Source of the DNA: Legionella genomosp. 1
GTDB lineage: Bacteria; Pseudomonadota; Gammaproteobacteria; Legionellales; Legionellaceae
Assembly (NCBI GenBank): GCA_945889365.1
Contig: CAMDBQ010000018.1
Coordinates: forward strand, 1-13,615
DNA length: 13,615 nucleotides
Direction: 5' to 3'
Position numbers and translations under genes: made by a program
Notes under the pieces: model-generated
Seen by the model: the letters and a program-made list of their open reading frames with translations, nothing else
The model's database searches: none
What the model was told of the DNA's origin: nothing
Shown here: positions 1-5,884 of the stretch, in pieces
Layout: the number at the start of each line of letters is the position of its first letter
How positions within the stretch are numbered: position 1 is the first letter of the stretch

Positions 1-1091
1 AGCATGGCCACAGCAAGAAAAACATTATTCAATAACAACGCACTTTCACGCGAAACAGGAGAGGGGTTATCGTGACGCTGCAAGGTTTGCGCACGCACTG
101 CAAACAACAATAACGATCCTCCAATCACTAGAAATAAGAAGATTAAAATATATAAACCACGTTGTGGATCAACAGCAAATGCATGCACTGAGGTTAATAC
201 ACCTGAGCGTACTAGAAAAGTACCAATTAAACTTAAAGAAAAAGCACTGATCGCCAGCAGCAATGTCCAAGCAACAAATTGTTGACGCTGTTCACTAACC
301 ACCAATGAATGCAACAACGCAGTACCTACAAGCCACGGCATAAAAGAGGCATTCTCAACTGGATCCCAAAACCACCAACCACCCCAGCCTAATTCGCGAT
401 AAGCCCACCAGCTCCCCAAAGTGATACCTGCCGTCAAACAACACCAAGCAGCCAATGTCCATGGACGTGCCCACTTCGCCCATGACGATTCAATATGTCC
501 CATCCAAAGCGCTGCAATCGCAAATGCAAACGCTACTGAAAAACCAACATACCCCATATAAAGCATCGGCGGATGAAACAAAAATCCGGGATCTTGCAAT
601 AAAGGATTCAGATCGCGTCCTTGACTGCTCAGACTAGTAAATTGACGTAGAAATGGATTGGACGTCATTAATAAAAATAGAATAAACCCAATGCTCAAGC
701 CGCCTAGCACCACCAGAACCCGAACACGGAAGCCTTCCTCAAGACGTTGACTAAAGACACTTACAACTAACATCCATAAGCTTAAAATGGCTACCCACAG
801 CAGCATGGAGCCCTCATGTCCGCCCCAGACAGCGCATAGTTTATAAAACCAAGGGAGTGACAAACTTGAGTTGGTGAGGACGTAGATGACGGTGAAATCA
901 TCATTTAAAAAACAGGCTGTAAGACAGCAATAGGCCAGAGCGACAAAGGCGAATTGTCCGCATACATAGACGCGCGCGGATGCTTGCCAGTCGGGTTTAT
1001 TTAACCATAAACCGAGGGTTGGGATGGTCACTAGCATTACTGAGAACAACAGTGCTAGAACGAGTAAAAATAAACCGAGCTCAGCAATCAT
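1..1091 (-). CDS. ccmF: Cytochrome c haem lyase subunit CcmF (partial, C-terminus outside window)
   Basis: CcmF is the inner-membrane core of the haem lyase that takes haem from holo-CcmE and attaches it to apocytochrome c at the periplasmic face. The ATG at 1091 opens 363 readable codons that continue past the left edge; the family is about 650 residues, so a little over half is seen. Visible are many hydrophobic segments, a GGHEGS motif (about 90-95) and the tryptophan-rich WWD signature (GWGGWWFWDPVEN, about 235-247). Histidines at about 173, 261 and 303 match the haem-ligand histidines known from E. coli CcmF. It starts 34 bases after the ccmE stop, with GAGGG upstream as a possible ribosome site, and is the last visible gene of the ccm operon. 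Identity is very secure. Confidence 0.96.
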   Translation of the reverse strand, partial: MIAELGLFLLVLALLFSVMLVTIPTLGLWLNKPDWQASARVYVCGQFAFVALAYCCLTACFLNDDFTVIYVLTNSSLSLPWFYKLCAVWGGHEGSMLLWVAILSLWMLVVSVFSQRLEEGFRVRVLVVLGGLSIGFILFLLMTSNPFLRQFTSLSSQGRDLNPLLQDPGFLFHPPMLYMGYVGFSVAFAFAIAALWMGHIESSWAKWARPWTLAAWCCLTAGITLGSWWAYRELGWGGWWFWDPVENASFMPWLVGTALLHSLVVSEQRQQFVAWTLLLAISAFSLSLIGTFLVRSGVLTSVHAFAVDPQRGLYILIFLFLVIGGSLLLFAVRAQTLQRHDNPSPVSRESALLLNNVFLAVAM

Positions 1092-1125
1092 GTTTGATTA
1101 TTCCCTCGTACATACATTGATATGT

Positions 1126-1566
1126 TCATGCGCGATCCTTCGCCTCTACATCTTTCAACGCATTCCTAACTTCCGGCGGCATATACTTTTCATCATGTTT
1201 CGCAAGCACCGTAGACGCCTTAAAATGCTGGTTATCAATCAACCCACCCTGGGCTACAATCCCCTGCCCTTCCCGAAATAAATCAGGCAAAATTCCGCGG
1301 TACTCGACATCTACCGTGTGTTTATAATCGGTGATTTTAAAATGCACGGTTAGATCACCCGGCTCACGCACAATACTGCCAGGAACCACCATGCCTCCCG
1401 CACGAATCGCATGTGTGCCGGTCGCTTCGCCCTGTGCAATTTGAGTCGGGGTATAAAATAAACTGATGTTTTGTCGCAACGCATACAAAACCAAAGCCAG
1501 TGCAATACTAACGACGGTCAGCAGCAATACAATTATTCCAATTTTGCGTTTGCGTGCAGGCTTCAT
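1126..1566 (-). CDS. ccmE: Periplasmic haem chaperone CcmE
   Basis: CcmE is a membrane-anchored periplasmic haem chaperone that binds haem covalently and hands it to CcmF. The protein is 146 residues: a basic N-terminus (MKPARKRK), one membrane anchor (about 9-30), then the beta-rich domain with LFYTP (36-40) and the haem-binding HDEKY motif, His124 covalent ligand and Tyr128 axial ligand by homology to E. coli His130/Tyr134. The reading frame is open further upstream to 1617, but the ATG at 1566 is preferred: it gives the family N-terminus, and its ATGA overlaps the ccmD stop, implying translational coupling. The longer form would only add residues encoded inside ccmD. The C-terminal tail is short and charged, as usual. 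Confidence 0.96.
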   Translation of the reverse strand: MKPARKRKIGIIVLLLTVVSIALALVLYALRQNISLFYTPTQIAQGEATGTHAIRAGGMVVPGSIVREPGDLTVHFKITDYKHTVDVEYRGILPDLFREGQGIVAQGGLIDNQHFKASTVLAKHDEKYMPPEVRNALKDVEAKDRA

Positions 1567-1724
1567 GATTGTTTGAACCACTGTCGTAATAATCCATGGG
1601 TGCGCTGACGTTGCCATTTGATAGACAACACGTTACATGTCAACACCAAAAACACCCATCCATAAGCTGGCCAAATGTAGATTGAATATCCATTCATAGC
1701 AAACCAATGCAGAAATGCAGTCAT
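1563..1724 (-). CDS. ccmD: Haem exporter accessory protein CcmD
   Basis: This is a small inner-membrane protein of 53 residues. In characterised systems CcmD helps release holo-CcmE from the CcmABC complex. The sequence opens MTAFLHWFAMNGYSIYIWPA, followed by one hydrophobic segment (about 13-34) and a strongly basic C-terminal tail (IKWQRQRTHGLLRQW), the usual CcmD pattern of an aromatic periplasmic start, one membrane span and a positive cytoplasmic tail. The start ATG overlaps the ccmC TGA by four bases (ATGA), and its own TGA overlaps the ccmE ATG in the same way, so three genes are coupled in tandem. Family sequence conservation is low; size, topology and position between ccmC and ccmE make the call. 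Confidence 0.9.
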   Translation of the reverse strand: MTAFLHWFAMNGYSIYIWPAYGWVFLVLTCNVLSIKWQRQRTHGLLRQWFKQS

Positions 1725-2464
1725 ACGGCTCCCTCTTCAATTAACGTTTTGACCCAGGTTTGACGACGTTCACGCAACAATACTTCATTCCGTGCTCGTA
1801 GTAAAACAACCACGAGGCAATACAGGGAAAAACCAATCAAGGTTAATATCAAAGGATATAACATGTTGGCATCGATTTTAGGCTTGGAAAAAACAGACAG
1901 AGTTGAACCTTGGTGCAGCGTATTCCACCAATAAACTGAATAATGAATAATCGGCAAATCAACCAAACCGACCAAGGTTAAAATCGCAACAATTTTATCG
2001 CCTTGTTCTTTATTCTGATACGCATTACCGGTAGCTAAAATAGCAGCATACAAAAATAACAAAATTAGTTCCGAGGTTAAGCGTGCATCCCAAACCCACC
2101 AGGTACCCCACATCGGTTTACCCCAGATGCTGCCCGTAATCAATGCCAACAACGCCATGCTAGCCCCTGTTTGAGCGAGAATATTTAACATCAAACCCGC
2201 CAGTTTGATTCGCCAAACCAGCAATAAGACAGCAAGAAAGCCCATGCCTGCATACAGTGACATCGACAAAAATGCGCAAGGAACATGAACATAAATAATG
2301 CGAAAAGCATCACCCTGCTGATAATCAGCTGGCGCGAAAACCAACCCCCAGAGCAGGCCAACAAACAAGACTAACCCCGCACACACGGCAAGCCATGGAA
2401 TCAGACGACCAGTGAGGTTATAAAATGCCTTCGGCGAGGCTAATTGATATAATAATTTCCACAT
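1721..2464 (-). CDS. ccmC: Haem exporter/handling protein CcmC
   Basis: CcmC is the inner-membrane WWD-domain protein that presents haem to CcmE. The product is 247 residues with six predicted hydrophobic segments. The WWD signature (MWGTWWVWDARLTSE) lies at about 118-132. Histidines at 60 (YVH) and 184 (TLHQG) coincide with the haem-coordinating histidines of E. coli CcmC. Length and start match the family. The ribosome site before the ATG is weak. It is the first gene of the ccm unit here: the canonical ABC-transporter genes ccmA and ccmB are not upstream, where instead there is a promoter and then a divergent gene. ccmAB must therefore lie elsewhere or be absent. The TGA overlaps the ccmD start. 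Confidence 0.96.
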   Translation of the reverse strand: MWKLLYQLASPKAFYNLTGRLIPWLAVCAGLVLFVGLLWGLVFAPADYQQGDAFRIIYVHVPCAFLSMSLYAGMGFLAVLLLVWRIKLAGLMLNILAQTGASMALLALITGSIWGKPMWGTWWVWDARLTSELILLFLYAAILATGNAYQNKEQGDKIVAILTLVGLVDLPIIHYSVYWWNTLHQGSTLSVFSKPKIDANMLYPLILTLIGFSLYCLVVVLLRARNEVLLRERRQTWVKTLIEEGAV

Positions 2465-2494
2465 AGATAATAATGCAGTCAGTAAAAGACGAGT

Positions 2495-2523
2495 ATTTTA
2501 CCATTTAATTGAAGATCTGTCAG
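2495..2523 (-). promoter_or_regulatory. Predicted sigma70 promoter of the ccmCDEF operon
   Basis: Read on the minus strand, CTGACA (5/6 to the -35 consensus) is followed after exactly 17 bases by TAAAAT (5/6 to the -10 consensus). Transcription would begin near 2488, leaving a leader of about 25 bases before the ccmC ATG. It sits in the gap between divergent genes, where a promoter is expected. Prediction from sequence only. Confidence 0.6.
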
Positions 2524-2563
2524 TAAGTGCTAGACTAAAGTATATCTGTCTTCTTTGCGCTAA

Positions 2564-2579
2564 CCGAGCCGCGGCTCGG
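2564..2579. repeat. Perfect 16-bp palindrome in the deacetylase leader
   Basis: CCGAGCCGCGGCTCGG is its own reverse complement, with eight-base arms and no spacer. It is very GC-rich in an AT-rich gap, 29 bases upstream of the deacetylase start codon. It could be an operator for a dimeric regulator or a dispersed palindromic repeat. Its lack of a loop makes an RNA hairpin less favourable, and no T-run follows, so it is not a standard terminator. Confidence 0.6.
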
Positions 2580-2608
2580 ACTAACCTCACACTGATAAGG
2601 GATTATCC

Positions 2609-3442
2609 ATGAGAAAATTATATTATTTAAGTCTGCTTTTGCTTTCCTGCAACAGCTTCGCAGATACCCGAGAAATCGCCATCACCATTGACGACTTACC
2701 CCTGGTTGCATCGCAAATGAATTCTCCAGGCAACATACAACGTTCCACCGAGCGTTTTATGCGGCTCATCCAAATCCTCGCGGACAATAAAGTTCCTGCA
2801 ACAGGTTTTGTGATTGCTGGTGCTATAGAAAGAGGCCAATGGAATTTTCTGGAAAAATTTCGCAGCGCGGGCTTCATGCTCGGCAACCATACCTATTCGC
2901 ACTATAATTTAAATAGCATAAGCGCGGATAAATACATTGCCGATCTTGAGCGCGCCGATAACATTCTCGCGCCAATATTAACCGAACCAAAATATTTTCG
3001 TTATCCCTATCTCGCGGAAGGAAACAGCCAATCAAAGCCCAAAGTTCTAGAGTACCTCACAGCCCATAATTACATCGTTGCTCCAGTAACCGTTGATAGC
3101 AAAGATTATAAATTTAATGAGCGGCTATATAAAATTCCGTACAGAATGAGAACTATGTATTTGAACAAACTGAAAGGCGATTATCTTGCTTTCATCTGGA
3201 AGCAAACCCTGCTCGCGGAAAAGCACGCAGGGGGGCAAACTGTCAAACAAATACTGTTAATCCATGCCAATGTGCTAAACAGCTATGTGCTTGATGATAT
3301 TATTAAAATGTATAAAGACAAAGGATATAGGTTTATCACACTGACTGAGGCTCTGCAAAATCCCGCGCCGGTGCTGTCTTTACCAGTAGCTGAGAAAACA
3401 GAGAGTGCGCTTTTACCCATTACGGCTATGTCTCCAAAGTAA
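2609..3442 (+). CDS. Exported polysaccharide deacetylase (NodB/CE4 family)
   Basis: This is a 277-residue carbohydrate esterase family 4 protein, predicted to remove acetyl groups from N-acetylated sugars in a surface polysaccharide or peptidoglycan using a divalent metal. A hydrophobic signal sequence covers residues 1-18 (cleavage after SFA); an LLSC sequence ending at Cys14 also leaves a lipoprotein possible. NodB motifs appear in order: TIDDLP (26-31, catalytic and metal aspartates), HTYSH (94-98, metal histidines), RYPY (131-134) and LLIHAN (216-221). The region 165-210 is longer than in minimal NodB domains. The ATG is preceded by AAGGG. The oxygenase gene follows 12 bases after the stop, so the two are probably co-transcribed. 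The fold and chemistry are confident; the substrate is unknown. Confidence 0.88.
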   Translation: MRKLYYLSLLLLSCNSFADTREIAITIDDLPLVASQMNSPGNIQRSTERFMRLIQILADNKVPATGFVIAGAIERGQWNFLEKFRSAGFMLGNHTYSHYNLNSISADKYIADLERADNILAPILTEPKYFRYPYLAEGNSQSKPKVLEYLTAHNYIVAPVTVDSKDYKFNERLYKIPYRMRTMYLNKLKGDYLAFIWKQTLLAEKHAGGQTVKQILLIHANVLNSYVLDDIIKMYKDKGYRFITLTEALQNPAPVLSLPVAEKTESALLPITAMSPK

Positions 3443-3454
3443 CGGGGTAACCTC

Positions 3455-4057
3455 ATGACCAATCGAAGGCAAATTGAAGATGAAATCCATGCCCGCGGAT
3501 TCTGTATTGTGGATAACTTTCTTACCGACAATCATTACAAAGAGATGTGCACCACCATCCGTTCACTGCACAGAGATAACTCATTAAAATCGGCGAAAAT
3601 TGGCCAAAAGACAGGGGCAACACATGCGCCTGACATTCGTAATGATCAAATATATTGGCTGGATGAAGCAATGCCCAACACGGCAGTCAAAGCCTGGTTT
3701 ACTGAAATTGATAACATCCGAATTGCCCTGAACCAATCCTTATTTCTGGGCTTAAACAACATCGAAGCCCACTTCGCCGTATACCAACCTGGGAGTTTTT
3801 ATAAAAAACACGTAGACCAATTTGCAACAAACCTGGATAGGCGTATCTCATGCGTGTATTACATGAATGAACATTGGCTGCCGGAACATGGGGGTGAATT
3901 AACACTGTATAACTTGGATGACCAACCGCAAATCAATATCGAACCGTGTGGCAATCGCCTGGTTTGTTTTAACAGCGACCTACCACACGAAGTCAGCACT
4001 GCGCATCATATTAGATACAGCATTGCGGGTTGGTTGAAGGTAAGGCCGTTGCATTGA
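3455..4057 (+). CDS. Prolyl-hydroxylase-like 2-oxoglutarate/Fe(II) dioxygenase
   Basis: This 200-residue cytoplasmic protein has no signal sequence and has the double-stranded beta-helix oxygenase signature. The iron ligands are HVD (His119, Asp121) and His178 (LPHEV), and Arg187 is placed to bind 2-oxoglutarate. YQPGSFYKKH (110-119), a YYMNEHW segment (135-141), HGGELTLY (145-152) and an upstream IRNDQIYWLD (61-70) resemble the EGLN/PHD prolyl hydroxylases (IRGDxIxWI-type motif). In bacteria the best-characterised relative, Pseudomonas PPHD, hydroxylates a switch-loop proline of EF-Tu. Function here is by family: hydroxylation of a protein prolyl residue is likely, and EF-Tu is the leading but unproven substrate. 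It lies 12 bases after the deacetylase gene, with a GGGGT ribosome site in the gap. The stop at 4055-4057 ends the unit. Confidence 0.85.
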   Translation: MTNRRQIEDEIHARGFCIVDNFLTDNHYKEMCTTIRSLHRDNSLKSAKIGQKTGATHAPDIRNDQIYWLDEAMPNTAVKAWFTEIDNIRIALNQSLFLGLNNIEAHFAVYQPGSFYKKHVDQFATNLDRRISCVYYMNEHWLPEHGGELTLYNLDDQPQINIEPCGNRLVCFNSDLPHEVSTAHHIRYSIAGWLKVRPLH

Positions 4058-4109
4058 GAGCGTAGTAATGAACATCGAGCATATTGCCGGAGCTTAGCCT
4101 TGTCCATTT

Positions 4110-4146
4110 CCCTCTCCCCAACCCTCTCCCGGCGAGGGCGAGAGGG
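4110..4146. repeat. CCCTCTCC-type dispersed hairpin repeat
   Basis: Two direct copies of CCCTCTCCC (4110-4118 and 4122-4130) precede GAGAGGG (4140-4146), which can pair with CCCTCTC at 4122-4128 around an 11-base loop. Such C-rich/G-rich elements are widespread between convergent proteobacterial genes. No T-run follows on either strand, so it is better called a REP-like repeat than a terminator. It lies in the 175-base gap between convergent genes, which otherwise holds only the hairpin at 4210-4230. Confidence 0.6.
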
Positions 4147-4209
4147 CTGTTCCGAGTAATCAATAGTTCCGTGATTCTTACTCATTGGGGCATAGTCTAC
4201 GAGAAATAT

Positions 4210-4230
4210 GTTTGCAATGCATCTGCAAAC
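4210..4230 (-). terminator. Possible terminator hairpin after the thioredoxin gene
   Basis: GTTTGCA and TGCAAAC form a perfect 7-bp stem with a 7-base loop, three bases past the thioredoxin stop. On the minus strand it is followed by ATATTTCT, a weak T-rich tail. It is placed where the long minus-strand operon should end, but the stem is AT-rich and the tail poor, so termination would be inefficient. Confidence 0.4.
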
Positions 4231-4232
4231 CC

Positions 4233-4613
4233 TTAGTCTTTTGATTCGTCGTTATCTAACTGCTCCCGAATGGCACTCACGTCAGCTTCCAGCGCCTGTT
4301 CTACCAGTTCTTTTAATGTTGACTCGGGCATGCTGCCAGCTTCTGAGTAAATGGCGATGCCTTGCTTAAACACCATTAAATGAGGGATCGAGCGAATATT
4401 AAATGTTTCTGCCAGCTCAGGTTCACTCTCGATATTAATTTTAGAAAACGCAACACCAGGATTTAATGCTGCAACACGTTCATAAACAGTAGCAAATTGC
4501 TTGCATGGCGCGCACCATGTCGCCCAAAAATCAATAAAAACAACGTCATTGGTTTGAATCAACGCTTCAAATTCATCACTGCTTACTGCCAGAACCGTGC
4601 TTTCTTCTGCCAT
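4233..4613 (-). CDS. Thioredoxin-family protein
   Basis: This 126-residue cytoplasmic thioredoxin-fold protein probably reduces disulfides or holds partner proteins. The active site WCAPC is at 33-37 (redox cysteines 34 and 37) after FIDFWAT. The cis-proline loop reads SIPHL (75-79): Pro77 is present, but the usual following Thr is His78, which can alter redox potential and substrate choice. The ordinary WCGPC has Ala in place of Gly. After the domain (about residue 108) there is an extra acidic tail ending DNDESKD, absent from the 108-residue E. coli TrxA. The ATG follows a GGAG ribosome site that overlaps the end of adk, five bases away, so the two are coupled. It is not clearly TrxA itself, so no symbol is given. 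Confidence 0.9.
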   Translation of the reverse strand: MAEESTVLAVSSDEFEALIQTNDVVFIDFWATWCAPCKQFATVYERVAALNPGVAFSKINIESEPELAETFNIRSIPHLMVFKQGIAIYSEAGSMPESTLKELVEQALEADVSAIREQLDNDESKD

Positions 4614-4618
4614 AATAT

Positions 4619-5284
4619 CTACTCCCCAAGAACCGTCAAAATACGATCAAAAATAGTATCAACACTACCCTCTCCAGAGATCCGATGGAAGGCAGGTGCT
4701 TGATCATTGTTTTGATTAGCCCAAGATTGATAGTAATCAATCAAAGGCTCTGTTTGTTCATGATAAATGTCCAATCGTTTACGGATAATTTCTTCTCTAT
4801 CATCATCACGTAAAACCAATGGATCACCTGTTTCATCGTCTGTACCCACTGTTTTGGGTGGATTATACTGAATATGATAAATTCGCCCTGATCCCGGATG
4901 GACACGTCGACCACTAATGCGCTGAACGATTTCTTCATCAGGAACCGCGATTTCAATCACGTGATCAAGAACAATACCTGCCTTTCTTAATGCGTCGGCT
5001 TGTGGAATCGTACGCGGAAAACCATCCAGCAAAAATCCCTGACGACAATCATCTTGTTTCAATCGTTCTTTTACCAAACCAATCATGATGCCATCTGACA
5101 CCAATTGACCTGCATCCATAATTTTTTTGGCACTTAACCCAAGCTCACTGCCAGCCGCAATGGCTGCTCGCAGCATATCGCCCGTTGAGATTTGCGGTAT
5201 ATTAAATGATTTCATCAATCGCAATGCCTGCGTGCCTTTACCCGCGCCAGGACCACCCAGTAACACCAATCGCATCTGTCCCAT
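4619..5284 (-). CDS. adk: Adenylate kinase
   Basis: Adk interconverts ATP + AMP and 2 ADP in the cytoplasm and is essential for nucleotide balance. The product is 221 residues from the ATG at 5284, chosen because AGGAG lies seven bases upstream; a TTG at 5287 and an ATG at 5275 are alternatives, the latter giving the E. coli-like N-terminus MRLVLLG. Motifs: P-loop GGPGAGKGT (about 10-18), AMP-binding STGDMLRAA, GFLLDGFPRTIPQAD, and GRRVHPGSGRIYH, which opens the long-form LID (no zinc cysteines, as in E. coli). Length is close to the 214-residue E. coli enzyme with a slightly longer tail. It sits between a lytic transglycosylase gene (24 bases upstream) and the thioredoxin gene, an unusual setting for a housekeeping enzyme. 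Confidence 0.97.
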   Translation of the reverse strand: MGQMRLVLLGGPGAGKGTQALRLMKSFNIPQISTGDMLRAAIAAGSELGLSAKKIMDAGQLVSDGIMIGLVKERLKQDDCRQGFLLDGFPRTIPQADALRKAGIVLDHVIEIAVPDEEIVQRISGRRVHPGSGRIYHIQYNPPKTVGTDDETGDPLVLRDDDREEIIRKRLDIYHEQTEPLIDYYQSWANQNNDQAPAFHRISGEGSVDTIFDRILTVLGE

Positions 5285-5308
5285 CAATAAACTCCTGAAA
5301 AAATAACG

Positions 5309-5884
5309 CTATTTATGACACGTAGCCAACTGTGCCCTATAAATCTGTGCACGCGCTGCAACCTTGCGCGCAACAGGAGGAAGCCAGCTTTTTCCCACAT
5401 ATGTTTTTCGTTGATAACCACCAATACCTTCATGATAGGCAAGATACAAGGCATATGCATCATCTCGTGGAATACCTGCACGGCGATTAGCCTGATTAGC
5501 ATACCAGCCAATAAAATCGACGCCATCAGCAAAACTATCGCGAGATGCCCACATGCCACCATCTGATTTTCTATAAAGATCCCATGTGCTGCGTAATGCT
5601 TGAGAGTATCCATAGGCTGTTGAAGGCCTTCGCCATGGAATGATCCATAATAACTTTGTTCGTGGCGGCTCGGCTTGCGCATCAAACTTTGATTCCTGAT
5701 GAATGATTGCCATTTGTACTGCAACAGGAACATGCCAGCGTCGCTGTACATCCAACGTATCACTATACCAGCGAGGGTATTGCCTGAAAATATGGCAAAT
5801 ATTGTTCACGTCACTAGGGGGCACGCTGACACAGCCTGATAATATAAGATAGGCAATGGGCAGTATAAATAATTTTCTAAACAT
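5309..5884 (-). CDS. Lytic transglycosylase (SLT domain) lipoprotein
   Basis: This is a predicted outer-membrane-anchored lipoprotein cleaving glycan strands of peptidoglycan. From the ATG at 5884 it is 191 residues. A hydrophobic signal (3-14) ends in the lipobox LSGC, giving lipidated Cys18; the frame is open farther upstream, but those residues belong to the ligase gene's other frame and would bury the signal. The SLT fold shows HQESKFD with catalytic Glu64, then AYGYSQA (90-96), DSFADGVDFIGWY (116-128) and AYHEGIGGY (149-157). The stretch PPRTKLLWIIPWRRP between Glu64 and AYGYSQA is longer than in classic Slt enzymes and marks a small single-domain subgroup. Its start overlaps the ligase stop by eight bases, so translation is coupled. 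An ATG at 5896 is a possible alternative. Confidence 0.88.
   Translation of the reverse strand: MFRKLFILPIAYLILSGCVSVPPSDVNNICHIFRQYPRWYSDTLDVQRRWHVPVAVQMAIIHQESKFDAQAEPPRTKLLWIIPWRRPSTAYGYSQALRSTWDLYRKSDGGMWASRDSFADGVDFIGWYANQANRRAGIPRDDAYALYLAYHEGIGGYQRKTYVGKSWLPPVARKVAARAQIYRAQLATCHK

Noticed and set aside
455..637. Plus-strand ORF of 60 codons
   Set aside because: It lies antisense within ccmF, whose frame is continuous and family-matching there; it has no ribosome site and no recognisable protein.
1567..1617. Upstream extension of ccmE to an ATG at 1617
   Set aside because: The added residues are the ccmD coding region read in another frame; the 1566 start gives the family N-terminus and an ATGA overlap.
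4110..4146. C-rich/G-rich hairpin as a bidirectional terminator or start of a CRISPR array
   Set aside because: There is no T-run on either strand and no regular spacer pattern, only two short copies; it fits a dispersed repeat.
5284..5763. 159-codon minus-strand ORF in another frame of the transglycosylase gene
   Set aside because: It is a shadow: the SLT motifs are in the other frame and this one has no family features.
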